Assembly: GCA_008973525.1 (NCBI GenBank) | Contig: WACJ01000073.1 | Span: 620,001-684,000 of the forward strand | Direction: 5' to 3' | Length of the DNA stretch: 64,000 nucleotides | Source: Stenopsyche tienmushanensis | Lineage: Eukaryota; Arthropoda; Insecta; Trichoptera; Stenopsychidae | Part shown: piece by piece, positions 21,814 to 33,260 of the stretch | Layout of the letters: each line of letters begins with the position of its first letter | Numbering within the stretch: position 1 is the stretch's first letter | Program-made: the position numbers and the translations under genes | The notes under the pieces: model-generated | The model's database searches: none | Told to the model about the DNA's origin: nothing | The model's input: the letters and a program-made list of their open reading frames with translations, nothing else

Positions 21814-21896
21814 GACGCTTTTAAGATGGCCTTCGATACGCTCACTCTGGTGGCCCGACGGGTGAGCGTTCATAGCTTAAAAGCGTCAGTATCGAA
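21814..21896. ncRNA. Three-stem inverted-repeat structure
   Basis: Three perfect complementary pairs lie within 83 bases. Stem 1 is GACGCTTTTAAG (21,814-21,825) with CTTAAAAGCGTC (21,876-21,887). Stem 2, nested, is ACGCTCAC (21,838-21,845) with GTGAGCGT (21,862-21,869). Stem 3 is TTCGATAC (21,832-21,839) with GTATCGAA (21,889-21,896); it crosses stem 1 and overlaps stem 2 by two bases. As RNA this allows a hairpin within a hairpin or a pseudoknot-like alternative. It could equally be a foldback DNA element. I know no family that matches, and the strand is undetermined. Confidence 0.35.
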
Positions 21897-22577
21897 TGTG
21901 TGCTCTGATGAAAGCATCAACGACTAATACACACACAGCTCTTTTTATGTTGTCACTCTCTGCGTTTTAACATGGACGTTTGGAAATGCAGAACGGAGAG
22001 AATTATTTTTTTCAAGCGTGCATTTCATATTTCAGCGAACATATTTTTTTCGATTTGCCATGTCAATACGTCGGCTTCAAGCCATTAAAAAAAACGAGAG
22101 CAAATCGTCAATAACAACACAGCATGCTCTGCAAACAAATTCTCGGAATAGCAACTTTCAGAAACGTCGCTTTTTTTAAAAAAATATATGATTTTTCAGA
22201 TTTCCCCGTCAATATGATATTTACCAAACATGAATATTCTCGGTGTAATATTTTTGGAAATCGGTTCCCCCATTGCGTCGGGATTAATGCTTGATCGCCG
22301 TTGTAAAAAGCATTTTTTATAATCCTTTGGAGGTATTCCAAAATAATAAAGCTTCCGATGAATTTGTACCAGGAATAAACAGCGTATGCACATAATTATA
22401 AAACGTTCCATCGATATTGTAATAAAATACGTTCAAAAAGCATACATGTTTTTCATCATGTAGTGTAAACTTTACAGTATGCTAATTTTATAACTTGTTT
22501 GTCGATATATTTATATAGAAATATATATTATGCAAATGCTGTTTCAACATCTATTTCAACGATTATATATTTTTCGT
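21897..22577. other. AT-rich spacer, nothing recognised
   Basis: Short minus-strand frames (22,108-22,341 and 22,196-22,411) overlap in different phases and show no motif. Confidence 0.4.
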
Positions 22578-22675
22578 TGATACTTAGGACGATGTCATGC
22601 ATAAAAAGATACGATAGTTATTAATGTTTACTCGTCTGTCGAGTGTTTTGCACATGGACTGTGTCCTAAGTATCA
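22578..22675. repeat. 98-bp inverted-repeat unit
   Basis: TGATACTTAGGAC (22,578-22,590) is repeated inverted as GTCCTAAGTATCA (22,663-22,675), a perfect 13-base pair. This could be a tiny MITE or a cruciform-forming sequence. I see no second copy in the window. Confidence 0.45.
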
Positions 22676-22695
22676 GGACAATATGTCAAATAAAT

Positions 22696-22782
22696 CCAGT
22701 GGTGTCAGATCTGGAAACCGTGCGATCCACAGAATAGGGGACGTTCCCAGACAAAAACATCCATTGGTGTCAGATCTGGAAA
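22696..22782 (+). repeat. 22-base direct repeat, 65-bp period
   Basis: CCA(G/T) followed by TGGTGTCAGATCTGGAAA occurs at 22,696-22,717 and again at 22,761-22,782. The spacer contains GTGCGATCCACAGAATAGG, which has no partner. The core CAGATCTG is palindromic. Confidence 0.55.
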
Positions 22783-23417
22783 ATGTACGCATTAAAAAAC
22801 CCCCACATCTACAAAAAAAATTGTCGGTCAATGTGCAAAATACCCTGTATTGTTAATTTTATAATATTCCCATCTTACATGAATTATCAATGTTCGCCTT
22901 GGATGCGTGTAAACAACGGCTTTCCATGTCGAACTGAGATAAATCATTATGATGGACGATGTTTCTCCAGTGTTAAGGGTAGTTGTCTTCTGCTGACTAC
23001 TGAGAATCGTTGAGAATGGTTGGGATGGATGTCCAAAAAACGAATTTATTTTATATTTCATCCAGGAATCGTTTGCAAATAGATCCATCTTGCTGTAATA
23101 TTAATTTGATCTCTACACGTCGGACTCTTGTGTACGTACCATGCACATTTTATTTTTGTCCTGTTATGCGGTTTTTATTGTGTTGACGTATCCCAAATAT
23201 TAATAAGATTCCCGAGTGTTTTTTTTTCATATTCAATGCGTGTTTCGTTTTTATGACATCCCGTTTTTATTGTTTTTAACCAGTGCATGACCGTTCTGTG
23301 ATACGAGGGGTAGATTACGTCTTAATCGCCTCGGGGCTTTTTTTTCTGTTTGCTTTTATTTTTGAATACATTTTTGTCGACATGCTTATTGATGATGATT
23401 CTTCCTGTTTTCTCCAG
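22783..23417. other. AT-rich spacer before the exon candidate
   Basis: No repeat or gene is recognised. If the 48-nt block at 23,418 is an exon, this is intron. Confidence 0.35.
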
Positions 23418-23465
23418 GCGCGGGGGTTGCGGGTAGATGATATACTGAAACAGCAGGAGTTTATG
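23418..23465 (+). CDS. Candidate 48-nt micro-exon
   Basis: A pyrimidine-rich tract (CTTCCTGTTTTCTCCAG) ends at 23,417 and a near-perfect donor (ATG|GTGAGT) starts at 23,466. The 48 bases between them are much richer in G than the flanks and are a multiple of three. Only one phase is open through the block; it reads ARGLRVDDILKQQEFM, a normal-looking soluble segment, while the other two phases stop. This is what a phase-0 cassette micro-exon of a long gene would look like. I do not recognise the peptide. The continuous 127-codon frame around it (23,283-23,666) is probably read-through of flanking intron. A chance pairing of splice-like motifs remains possible. Confidence 0.4.
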
Positions 23466-24596
23466 GTGAGTCAACAAAATGGACCAGAATTAATTCACTT
23501 TGTCTTAATGCACTTTCAGACTAAATGTATAATGTACTTGAGCATGCGAAAACATGAATGCAGAATGTCGCACATCATGCATCATTTAACACTTTCACTT
23601 CTTCGTATGTGTAATTTTTCAGCTTCTTCGGCGATCTGTCTTCTTGAGCTGTCGTATCTTAATTGAATTTCATTGCACGTTTACTATATTTAAGTTCTAT
23701 TGGTGTTTGAATCTCTAATTATGATGTAGATGCAAGCAGAACTATTATAACGTGTACTAATATACAAATTTACTATTAAGAATATTTTTTAAAGATGTAA
23801 TCTTAATATTATTTATTAGATGCACGCATTTTTTATTAGTACTGTATCGATTTAACATGTCTATAAATCGGCATTTTACCATAGAGAATATGTTTTTATT
23901 TTATCGAAGAATCGATAAATAGTGCACGGTTTAGTCGAAGATTTATATGTTAGCAAAATAGTGTTTTATTCAAAGGCGACCATGGCGTTAAATGAAAAAT
24001 ACTCCAATATCAATAAACCGCGTGAAGAATTGACCCATAAATTTTGTGCGCCCTAGGCGATATACGAAACGAAGCTTTCAAGTCGCGTTCCTACTGCGGC
24101 CATTCTTCCTGAAAGGACTTTCCATATGTATGGCTTTGGGGACATTTTCAGGCCGTTAAGCCTTATTGCAAAAATACGATGCCTTTATATATATTACGAT
24201 TTGTTTCTTAGGAAACATCATTTTATTTAGGGTTAAAACGCCAGAAACCATTCAGCATATTTAAAATGCAATATTTATCAATGAATACAAAGACTTTAGT
24301 GATATCAGAACTTAAATATACCTATACCTCGTTATACAGAATTTAGCTATGAAATGTACGAATTCTTTGTCTTGTTTGCAAATTAATGCATGTACTGTTT
24401 GTTGTCTTGTGGCACCAAAATGCACTTTCTATTTATGTATCTTTTTAAGATGTCATATCCATTATTAAACATATCTCATCTCCATAAGGAACTTTTCTAG
24501 AGAAATGATTTGTCATGTAGTATGAGTAGTCTCACATTGCATTTGAAGTGTGGTTAAGTTATGGGACTATAATATGTGAAAGCGATATTATCATCA
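23466..24596. other. AT-rich spacer, nothing recognised
   Basis: No transposon end, repeat copy or coding frame that I can support. Confidence 0.45.
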
Positions 24597-25062
24597 CAGT
24601 AGACCCGCGATAATCTGACAAACATTTTGCAGGGCGGTGTCGGATTATCCAATTTGTCGGACTATAGAGTATTACTTCCAACCCCTTGTAATCCGAAATT
24701 TTTAGAAATGAGTACTTGTATTCCGAAAAATTATGAAAATGGTGAGATATACATAGATAACACAAGCTTTCATATTGTTGTCATAAACACAATGCTTATT
24801 GCAGTTATAAAAAATGAAAACCTGTTTCCGTCTTCATACGTATTCCGTGACGATTTTTGAAGCGTTTTAACCATCCCTTGTTGGCTATAAAGTCTTCTTT
24901 TTTATTATCTCCTTGTAAAACAACTTTGCTTTCATGGCCAATATGGGCCTAGAAATAGGTAAATGCCTGTTTATTTTCTGAAGAAACCACATGAAGCTTA
25001 ATCGTCTGTATGTAATATATTTATATTGTCATGTCGGATTACAGGGGGTGCCGGATTAGACT
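24597..25062 (+). mobile_element. Family B pogo-like MITE
   Basis: It opens with CAGTAGACCCGCGATAATC and closes with GGATTACAGGGGGTGCCGG and a weakly kept end. It is collinear with the inverted copy at 143-627, including the GTCGGACTATAGAGTA, GTCATAAACACAA, AAACGCTTCAAAAATC-type and ATCTCCTTGTAAA blocks. No transposase frame is present. Confidence 0.75.
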
Positions 25063-26180
25063 GAGCTTGAAATGGATTGATTTCTGGTATATTAAGATTA
25101 ATTTTCTGTTCTTATTGCCTCAATGACACATAATGTGATGAAACAAAGATGTCAATTTGTTCTCAAAGATGTCTCGTTTACGCCCGATTTGATACAATTT
25201 ATTATGCAGATTTATGTCGCAGAAAAAAATTAATGACCTGTAAGAACTCATACGCTTCGCTGTCGTGTTTTTCAACAATTTTTCGCTTATTTTTGAGGCA
25301 TAGCATTGTGACAGTAATAAAGGAATTTCGCTCCCGCGGGAGTCTCCCGTTTTTTTCCCACCCCGTCCCATATTGACTCCGTTTAAGTTTCTGCTCGCGT
25401 CCTTGTCGCCTCTTGTTTTCCTTGGGCGTTTTATTAAAATTCTTATCGCAACAGTGTCAAATAAATTTAAGCGTCTCTCCTTCGACTAGTCCTTATGTTT
25501 TTTAAATTCATCTTTCTTTTTTGAAGCCAGTGCGTGTCAAATTGGACTAGTAGGAATTTTTCGTCGCATTTGTAATAAAGATATTGGGGCTGTGTCGTCC
25601 TTTGAAATTTGGCCCCTTTCTTTTCGTAAATGGGGTCGTATTGAATTGAGTTTCCCTTCTAGTGCGTCCTTACAAATCCCTTTCGTGGCGATAGAATACA
25701 ATAGTCGTATGTACAAAGAGTCTGATCTATTTCCATGTATTTGACTGGATCCCTCTAGTATTCTGATACTGATGTCAAAGTTACGTCCATTTTGTATAGT
25801 AGTTATTTTTGCATGATTTATTATACAAATATTTTTTTATTGATGTTTATAATGCGACATATCAATCAAGAGATTATTATTATATAATTATTTCCGTTCA
25901 ACATGTGTTCGACGATGTATTTATAACCGTCCATGTAAGAACATATCTCCGTACATCCATAGTATATTTTCAAAGTCCATGTTTGTTTATTATAAACATA
26001 TATCGGAATGTGAGCATATTTTGATCTCGATTGACATATTTATGTATGCACTTAATATATTCACAACGGTATACATTAAAACCTCGCGACATTTTAAAAG
26101 ACTAGTGGCTCGGAATGTCATGAAATGTTGTACCGAATTGGTACCAATTAGGACGACCGTTACGACAAAAAGCAACCATT
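25063..26180. other. AT-rich spacer, nothing recognised
   Basis: A perfect 12-base palindrome CTCCCGCGGGAG lies near 25,331-25,342. No gene is supported. Confidence 0.4.
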
Positions 26181-26185
26181 GACTT

Positions 26186-26330
26186 TAACCTTTCTCTCCG
26201 GTGATGTATTTCGTACAATTTTATAAATCTACAAAAGTTATTACATTTCAACTTCAACTATAGACAGTAAACGTAACAGTGGTGTACTAAATACATATCA
26301 TCGGTAGATATTTTTAGCGCAGTAACTTTT
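26186..26330 (+). repeat. Family C-like element
   Basis: The left end reads TTTAACCTTTCTCTCCGGTGATGTATTT. About 110 bp later an inverted version, ACTAAATACATATCATCGGTAGATATTTTTA, appears. The shared CCGGTGATGTATTT is the terminal block of family C (36,180 and 42,700). It may be a short internally deleted copy. Confidence 0.5.
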
Positions 26331-26447
26331 AGAATGTGACTTCACTTTTAGATTCATAATCGCGCATCAGATTATATGTTTCATTATTATTATGTCATTT
26401 ATCCACGTTTCGCAACTTTGCGTCAAATGTATACACAATGGACAATG

Positions 26448-26560
26448 CTAGCTAAAAAATAAGTTGTATTTGTGTAATATATTAACAGTACTGTACTTCA
26501 CTTTCCGACTAACTGCCGCTTGGAGTTTCACTTTTTATGAACATCAATGCCAAAAAGAAA
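26448..26560 (+). repeat. Family F fragment
   Basis: It has GTATTTGTGTAATATATTAACAG from the left part, then AACTGCCGCTTGGAGTTTCACTTTTTATGA from the right part, with the (CA)n centre lost. Confidence 0.5.
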
Positions 26561-26984
26561 CTCGGGACAGCTGGTACCATCATGCATATTGATACAGTAG
26601 CAAATCTCCAATAAAAATTATCTCCTGTTATTTAAATTGTTCTTATTCTTATTCGAATTGTCGATCAATCGCGATTTGCTCGCGAAATTCAATATGCCAT
26701 TTTCAATGAATGCATTTAAATGGATAAGATACAAAACGATTCACTTCCTATGAAGACATCGCTACAAAACATACAAGGTGCACTATAAGTATGTCAATGG
26801 TATCGCCAATGACTTTTGACTCTGTATAATCACTAAAACATGAGACATTTTTGTGAACATCAAATGCTGGTTGCTGACAACATTCTGCACGAAGGCAGGG
26901 CTCATGTATGATCGATTTTAAATATATTTAATTATCGAGCACCCGGCATGCGTTGCAATGCCACATGCGCTTAATAATTATTTG

Positions 26985-27175
26985 AAGGTTAGGTTCACTT
27001 CATCCGAACAATATGGTGCATCCGTTAAACCTTTGTTCCTCAGTAAAAACCTTCTCGGATACACGTCCAATAACTCACCAAAGTTTCATCGCAATCGGAT
27101 GAACGGTATAAGAATGTATACCGAGCAAACTCCTCGTTCCGCGACACACATTAATTTATATAAATAAGAAGATTT
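26985..27175 (+). mobile_element. Family R: RTE-type LINE 3' tail
   Basis: The order AACCTTCTCGGATACACG, then CCAATAACTCACC, AAAGTTTCATCGCAATCGG, ATGAACGGTATAAG, ACAC and a short A/T-rich end is the known layout of RTE-clade 3' ends and the SINEs that borrow them (an AAACCTTCCTC... then TTTCATCAAAATCGG type sequence). Matching copies lie at 37,745-38,070 and 63,365-63,598. No reverse transcriptase is attached. Confidence 0.65.
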
Positions 27176-28635
27176 TCAGATGAGCTGTTAAAGTATGATT
27201 GGATCAAGAAGACTTACTTTTAAAGGGCTCGATGAGAGTTTATAATTATTTCAAACTTATCCTTATGTATTTCCATATCTTTTGTTATAAATTCTCGGAT
27301 GTTGTGTACTCCATCTTATTTTTCGAACTGAAGAATACATGTTAAACGTCTTGGAAAAGGTTGCAAGCTGGCTAAAAGCCAAATAGCTTCAGGTTCGATT
27401 TCTTCAGGTCCATGATGTGAAAACATTTCAAAATAAGTGCACATGTTTGCCAAATTTGGACAATTTGAAATTCCCAAGAGTTCTTAAATTGTATTACATC
27501 GGGTGGTTTTCTTTTCGTAAGTATTATCGCCGAAGAGGAACGATTTTAATCTGGACGAGCAGCCTCCGTTGTTCTCTCTTATTGTTTATCGTCTCGGATG
27601 GAGCTTTTGCTGTAAAAATCTTAACCAGCGATAATACGATAATTCAATTACATCCCAAATTGAATTTTATTCTCACAGTAGCGCGCGCCCCGGGCTCTTA
27701 TTTTCTCCACGGACCTGTACAGGTCGTATTTATGAGATAAGAATGGCATCGAATCAAAAACGAAACACGTTTTTATTATAGATAATGTCTTGTTATGGTT
27801 ATCAATTTTTGTGCATCATTTTCCTTGTTATTGCAAAATGGCTCATATCAAGACAATGTAATATCGATTGGTTTCATATTGTTATTTGAATCGTCGACGA
27901 TGAAAATTTGTAAACGATTCGCTGTTATAATTTGTTATGAGATCTGAGCAAAAAAAAGTGGAGTGTCGATAATAACAACACGGGGTCAGGGTTGAGCCGT
28001 ATAGGCCAGATCTATCAAGTAGTGAGGAACGTGACCGAATAAAATATTCTGAACCACTTAACTCATGCTTAAACCATCGGCATTTTCAAAAAGGTTCGAT
28101 TTTCAATTAGTGGAAATTTATTATAAAGTGGATCTGACATTTTTGGACAGAACGATATAAGCGGGACAGCATTATTAGATCAAAAAAAAATTATAATGAC
28201 TGAAAACTAAATATGATCAAAATATTACTATATAACGATTAATTTATTAAAAGGACGGGAAAATAATCAACAAATAGATTTTGAGCCTACGTGGTGACTC
28301 TCACTCACCATATGATTTTATGCCGCAACTCGATGCACGGCAATAATTGTTTACGCTTAGTTCATTTGAAGCGGGTCGTTACGCTCTTCTGTATAATCAT
28401 ACGAAGTGTAACATGACACCCCTCCAGATGGATATAAGATTTTCTTATCTGAAATTAGTCTGCAACTACGAACCGGACTGCACGCTCGGCATTAGTTCGA
28501 ACTTGACAGTCGTGGCAGAAATGCTACTAAGTTTTTGATCCGATAGGAGATAGGAGGATTGCAAAGTCTGTTCTCAAAGAAACAAAGCCGGCAAAAGCAT
28601 CAACCACAAATATTATTGTAATACTTGCCCCGAAA
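27176..28635. other. AT-rich spacer, nothing supported
   Basis: A weak B-box-like GGTTCGATTTC near 27,392 lacks a matching A box. The 107-codon frame at 27,417-27,740 shows no motif. An acceptor-like TTCTCACAG near 27,682 has no good donor after it. Confidence 0.35.
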
Positions 28636-28705
28636 ACATTTCTTTCACTATGATGTATTTATTACAACTCGACTCTAACAATGGGTGGCAAATCGAGTTA
28701 GGGTT
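28636..28705 (+). repeat. Family C fragment
   Basis: GATGTATTTATTACAACTCG followed by ACTCTAACAATGGG is the terminal block of family C without its TTAA. Confidence 0.45.
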
Positions 28706-30399
28706 AGAACTTCAACCATTTATATTAATTTTGATTGATAATAATAGATGCATTATTTAATTGTTGGGATTGTAAATCTCAAATATTTACACCGAGGGTG
28801 CTTTTATACGATTTCAGTTTGTTCAATGTAATGTAATAAGTCAGAGACAGTCTTAAATTCGCAGAACTATTTTATCTTATAGCTGAAGCTATTTTCTTAC
28901 TCTGCTACAATTAAATTGAGACGACTTTATAAATCGCACGGTGTTTACAAAATGATCTTTTAATTCTTCTTTATGTTACTTGGATTTGTTATTTTCAGTC
29001 TATTTTCTCAGATGGTAATGAAACTACTAGCTTTAGTCTTTTAATAATAGCGGAAATTTAACCAACGCTAGTTGCGTTTTAAATTAATTGCACGTTTCAA
29101 AAATATATGTACATTTCTAAGATCCTTAAGTGTATACTTTGAACAAAATTTGAAAGCTATTGTTTGAACAAACTTATCTCATGAAAGCACACGATCAGAA
29201 TTTGTCAGGTCTGCAATCATAACATGTTGAAGAATAATTGAAATTCTGCGTAGCTGAAAAAAAAAACGACAATAAAATTTTCAGGCCATTCCCCAATTCA
29301 TCTATTAAATTTTACTCACATAACGTGACGAGCATGTATACGAATTATGCATATGAATTAGTAAGTTTCAGCCGTTTGGAGGGTCGGACCTTGAACTTCC
29401 GACCTTTTTTTAACCAACCACGATTTCGTGAAAAAAATATCAGAGATCAAAGAGCGATTATTTACTTCTTGGCCTTTTTACAACCCCGGTCGCGTATGTG
29501 ACCGACATAATACGGGCTGGTTTGTGTTCGAAACCGCCCTTGTGTGAATGCCTAATGTCGTTTTCTTTATTTGTTGATTATTTTTTAAACAATGCAGCAA
29601 AAATGAAAAAATACCTCTCCCCGTTCGGCGGATGGGACATTTTGCGAGATTTATTATCGGGAAAATGGATATAATGTCTGGATACGCCGGGCTCAAATCC
29701 GGTGGCTATTTATCGCGTCGTTAGGCGTGTAAAATGGTCCTCGACAGTCATTCAATGTTCACGTGTACACACTGCAGAGTTATGGGATTGTGCGTTTATC
29801 CTGGATTTCCAATTTCGAAATGTATCAATCTCTATTATCATAGATGTATTACCGGTTGATTTGATTATATCAAATACGTCATGAGTATTCCAGAGATGAA
29901 ATAATAATATTGTAATCAGAATGTCTGAAGCCCACGCAATGAATACCACCAGGTGGTATGAGATTAGATTTCGGTTGGATGAACGTGATATGATTTTTTA
30001 GTTGCCATGTTCCACTTGTATTTTCATTTGTGAATATTCAAATTGCTGTCTATGCCCATAGGCAACGACGAGGAACATTGGGTTTGAAATAAAGGATTAA
30101 GTAAAATGATCAACCATTTACATTTAATGTAAAAGCAAGCCTATGAAATTTCTAGCAACGTTTGTATGAAACCAAATACAATTCATGGCATAATGTAATG
30201 TCATAATAATTATAATGCAGCCACATGCAGCCCACAGCATGACAGCGGCCTCTTCAATTCAATTCGAGGAAAAGGGTTACATCTATATCATTTACATCAT
30301 ATATTCACCTCCTCGTGTGCTCGATAGATAGATCGAATAATAGGTAGCATTCATTGGTAGCAAAATTTATTATAGCTGGAATTTTTTCATTTATTTTGC
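28706..30399. other. AT-rich spacer, nothing recognised
   Basis: Short random-looking frames only. Confidence 0.45.
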
Positions 30400-31080
30400 C
30401 AAAAATATATATATTTATTGAAACAATGATTAAAACCATTACATATTCATATCAGAATAGAATAGAGAATTCCCTTCCCTTCCTTCATTATTCAACAAAT
30501 CTTCCCTTCATTTTGGTAGCCCTTCGATTCCTTTTTTGTAAAAACTTGCTTTCTGATATTTATTGCATTTTTACTTCACATGCATTATTGAATTGTTTTT
30601 CTCGAGCTATGGTCCATGTATCTGGAAAGGTGGAAATCTGGTGGTCTATGTTCCATTACCAGTTTAATTCTCGTATTTTATTCATTGCCAATTTCGCTTC
30701 ATGAGGGCGCGTATTATCACGAATCAGTATCGTCTTCTTTCTATTGAATATGGACGTTTCTCTTTTAATTTTTGATGCAAAACTTCTAATTATCGACAAT
30801 AAACTTGTGTAGTTGTAGTTACTCCCGATTTCATCAATTCAAAATGAATTATCCCCCACATATCCTACCATATGCATAAAATAACTTTTTCTATAGTAAA
30901 TCTGGGTTTAAGCATTGGAATTGGGGATTCTTTTCGAGAAAACCATTGATTTTTTCGTCTTAAATTATCGCAAATGAATCCTTTTTTTGTTATTGATTAC
31001 AATACAATTCAAAAAGGCACTTCTTTTGTTATATTGTGAATAAAGTACGCGTTTCGTCACTCGTTACCCATCCTATCCTG
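30400..31080 (-). pseudogene. Decayed mariner transposase
   Basis: Read on the minus strand from about 31,060 to 30,430, the pieces come in the correct order for a mariner DDE transposase: an ICDNLRRKNQWF segment after the first catalytic residue, SPIPMLKPRFTIEKVILCIW, DMWGIIHFELMKSG around the second, TILIRDNTRPHEAKLAM (the DNxRPH signature), a degraded PPYSPDL region, and a C-terminal FYKKGIEGLPK followed by a degraded stretch. Stops and frameshifts separate them. The element may begin near 31,560, but the helix-turn-helix region is too degraded to place and I found no terminal repeats. The 116-codon plus frame at 30,354-30,704 is antisense to it. Confidence 0.75.
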
Positions 31081-31744
31081 TAACACCCATCCTATTCGTT
31101 TTACTGATGAGTTTTAAATGATCTCAATGGGATCCTAGTCTTGACGGTATCTTTTCGATTGTTTGTCGTATATCTGATTCGATTAGGGATTTATTGCATC
31201 TTTTGAGTGTTAGATTGGCGTTTTGTGACATTTCAACCCAAATCCTTAACAATAACTTATAAAGATGTTTCCGTTAATGTGTCAACTATTCTTGGGTCCC
31301 CCTAATATAAAAAAAATCTCTTAAAATAAGTGATTTTTTTAATGGAAAAAAATATACCCCAGATATTCAAATCAGCCCTTTCTTTGTGTTCATTAAAGAA
31401 TAATTGCCCTATAACTGTATCGTATTTATCTGTAATATCGTCCTTTCAATATTGAATTCACCCCTGATGGTGTTTCTATCAAATTTGCTTCAAAAGTCTC
31501 TTCGACCATCAATAACTCTTAAATATCATCAATCTTAATTTAGGCACCTTTTTAAAAAATATTTTAGACAAATTTGTATATTTTACTAATATATTATACA
31601 GAGGCGTTATATTTTATAGTTTATAATTAGATAATGTATGGTATCTCTCAAAACATTGGCCTAAATGGAGACCAGGTTTTTTAAAATTTTATTTTTATAT
31701 TCGTTAGTTTCGGACAAAATATTATATGATTACGTAAAAATATC
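31081..31744. other. Possible N-terminal remainder of the mariner relic
   Basis: Weak minus-strand pieces here could be the heavily mutated upstream part of the transposase. Nothing else is recognisable. Confidence 0.25.
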
Positions 31745-31996
31745 GTAAGTATGATCAGAGATGTTCACAAAAGCGCGCGTTAAGAGTCATTGCCTGTGTT
31801 TTAGGATTTTATCCGGGCAATAGGCCCGCCCTTTCCTTTGTATCTCTAGCGGATAGGCAAAACACAATGAAGGATTATAAAAACCAATCTTCCTTTCCAA
31901 ATACTGTCCCAAACACGATACGCAAAAAAAAATCGACAAAAAAAATGTTGAAACAAAATGTCGAGCCAGACTCGACGTAGGACCGCAAAGAACTAA
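31745..31996 (+). mobile_element. Family D TTAA MITE
   Basis: It is collinear over about 250 bp with 60,781-61,047, starting at GTAAGTATGATC. It ends with a 21-base near-palindrome (31,958-31,978, ATGTCGAGCCAGACTCGACGT type) followed by AGGACCGCAAAG and CTAA, a decayed TTAA. Read inward, the end is a TTAACTCTTTGCGGTCC type, typical of piggyBac-type MITEs. No coding frame is present. The opposite end has no obvious inverted partner, so both copies may be one-ended. Confidence 0.65.
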
Positions 31997-33204
31997 CTTT
32001 GTTTTTAGCTGTCTAGATTAGATTTACAAGTTGAAATTCTAGCCATTCAATGATAATTTACTTATTTCTTCGATGGATAAAGCTAATTTCAATTGATTTA
32101 TAACATTGTCGACTTGATTCGAAATATATTTCTTACTTTAACACTGATTGTATCATTGTTTTGATCCATATATTCAACAATTCCTTCCATTCAATCCTGG
32201 AAATTCCAGTCAGTAATCAAATTGTTTTGCAGCATCTAAAATCCAATAGTCATGCAATATTAATCACTTCTCCAATTGTCTAAATCACATTATTGATTCC
32301 ACATGCAAACCGTTACCTCCAATATTTAAATTCGATAAACCGGTTTCATATTACATAATAACTGATGTATCGTTTGAGATGTCGATTTTACTTTGCACAG
32401 GCATATTAAATTATATGTATAATAGTGGCATTAGTTCTTGCGCATTCTCGGCGGTGCATTGAAGCAATGATTGGCAAATCGCTTAAATCATTTCCGTCCC
32501 GAATATTTGATTATATAAATCAACGACTGAAATATTGAGAATTGTCAGGAAGCATCTGCATATTAGATTAATGATTGTGGTATCCCCGACATGAATCTAT
32601 TTCGTAATACATGTTTTTTGGTTCGGTCCAATTATAATATAGGAAGTTCGATCGATGTAAATTAAAAATTGTACAAATATTTGCACCAACTGTATATATT
32701 TTGTTTATGCAACTTGCACTTTCGCTGTGGTATTCTGTCTCTAAATGTCATGCCATAAAAATTCCGTACATGTTTGTCTATGAATATAAACAGCTGCTGA
32801 TTCCAAACATTTTATACGAGCGAAAACGGCATTAATTACTGGTATCGCCAATATGAAACGGTACAACGGCCTTGGCGTTACATAGATTTTTATGGCATAT
32901 AGTCCTTTACGGCATAATCCTTTATGATGACAAATTTAACAACCGGTTCATTAATTTCGATGACACAGGTTCTTCATCACTGATCTATCTCAATAGTCGG
33001 ACGATTTGTGTTATGTGATATTTTTCGCATACATCTGGACTCATTTGAATAATTTATCGACTATTTCATGTTATTTTTGAATAAATCGTATGGAATTGTA
33101 AATTTGATAAAATTGACTGTTTTGCGTTTAATCTTCCTTTTACTGTGCTAAAAAACACCCGCACGCTCCGATGATATGTATTTGGTACACCATATGAAAA
33201 TGTG
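31997..33204. other. AT-rich spacer, nothing recognised
   Basis: No feature I can support. Confidence 0.45.
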
Positions 33205-33260
33205 ATTTAAACGCCACAACATTATTAGAGTCGAGTTGTAATAAATACGTGTGCTGTTAT
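33205..33260 (-). repeat. Family C fragment, inverted
   Basis: ATTATTAGAGTCGAGTTGTA and then ATAAATACG is the family C terminal block read backwards, without a TTAA. Confidence 0.4.

Noticed and set aside
21900..21950. TGATGA box like a C/D snoRNA
   Set aside because: No D box (CUGA) at a proper distance and no closing stem with internal boxes.
27340..27420. B-box-like GGTTCGATTTC
   Set aside because: No matching A box or stem pairing, so a tRNA or SINE call is not supported.
30354..30704. 116-codon plus frame
   Set aside because: Antisense to the decayed mariner transposase on the minus strand.
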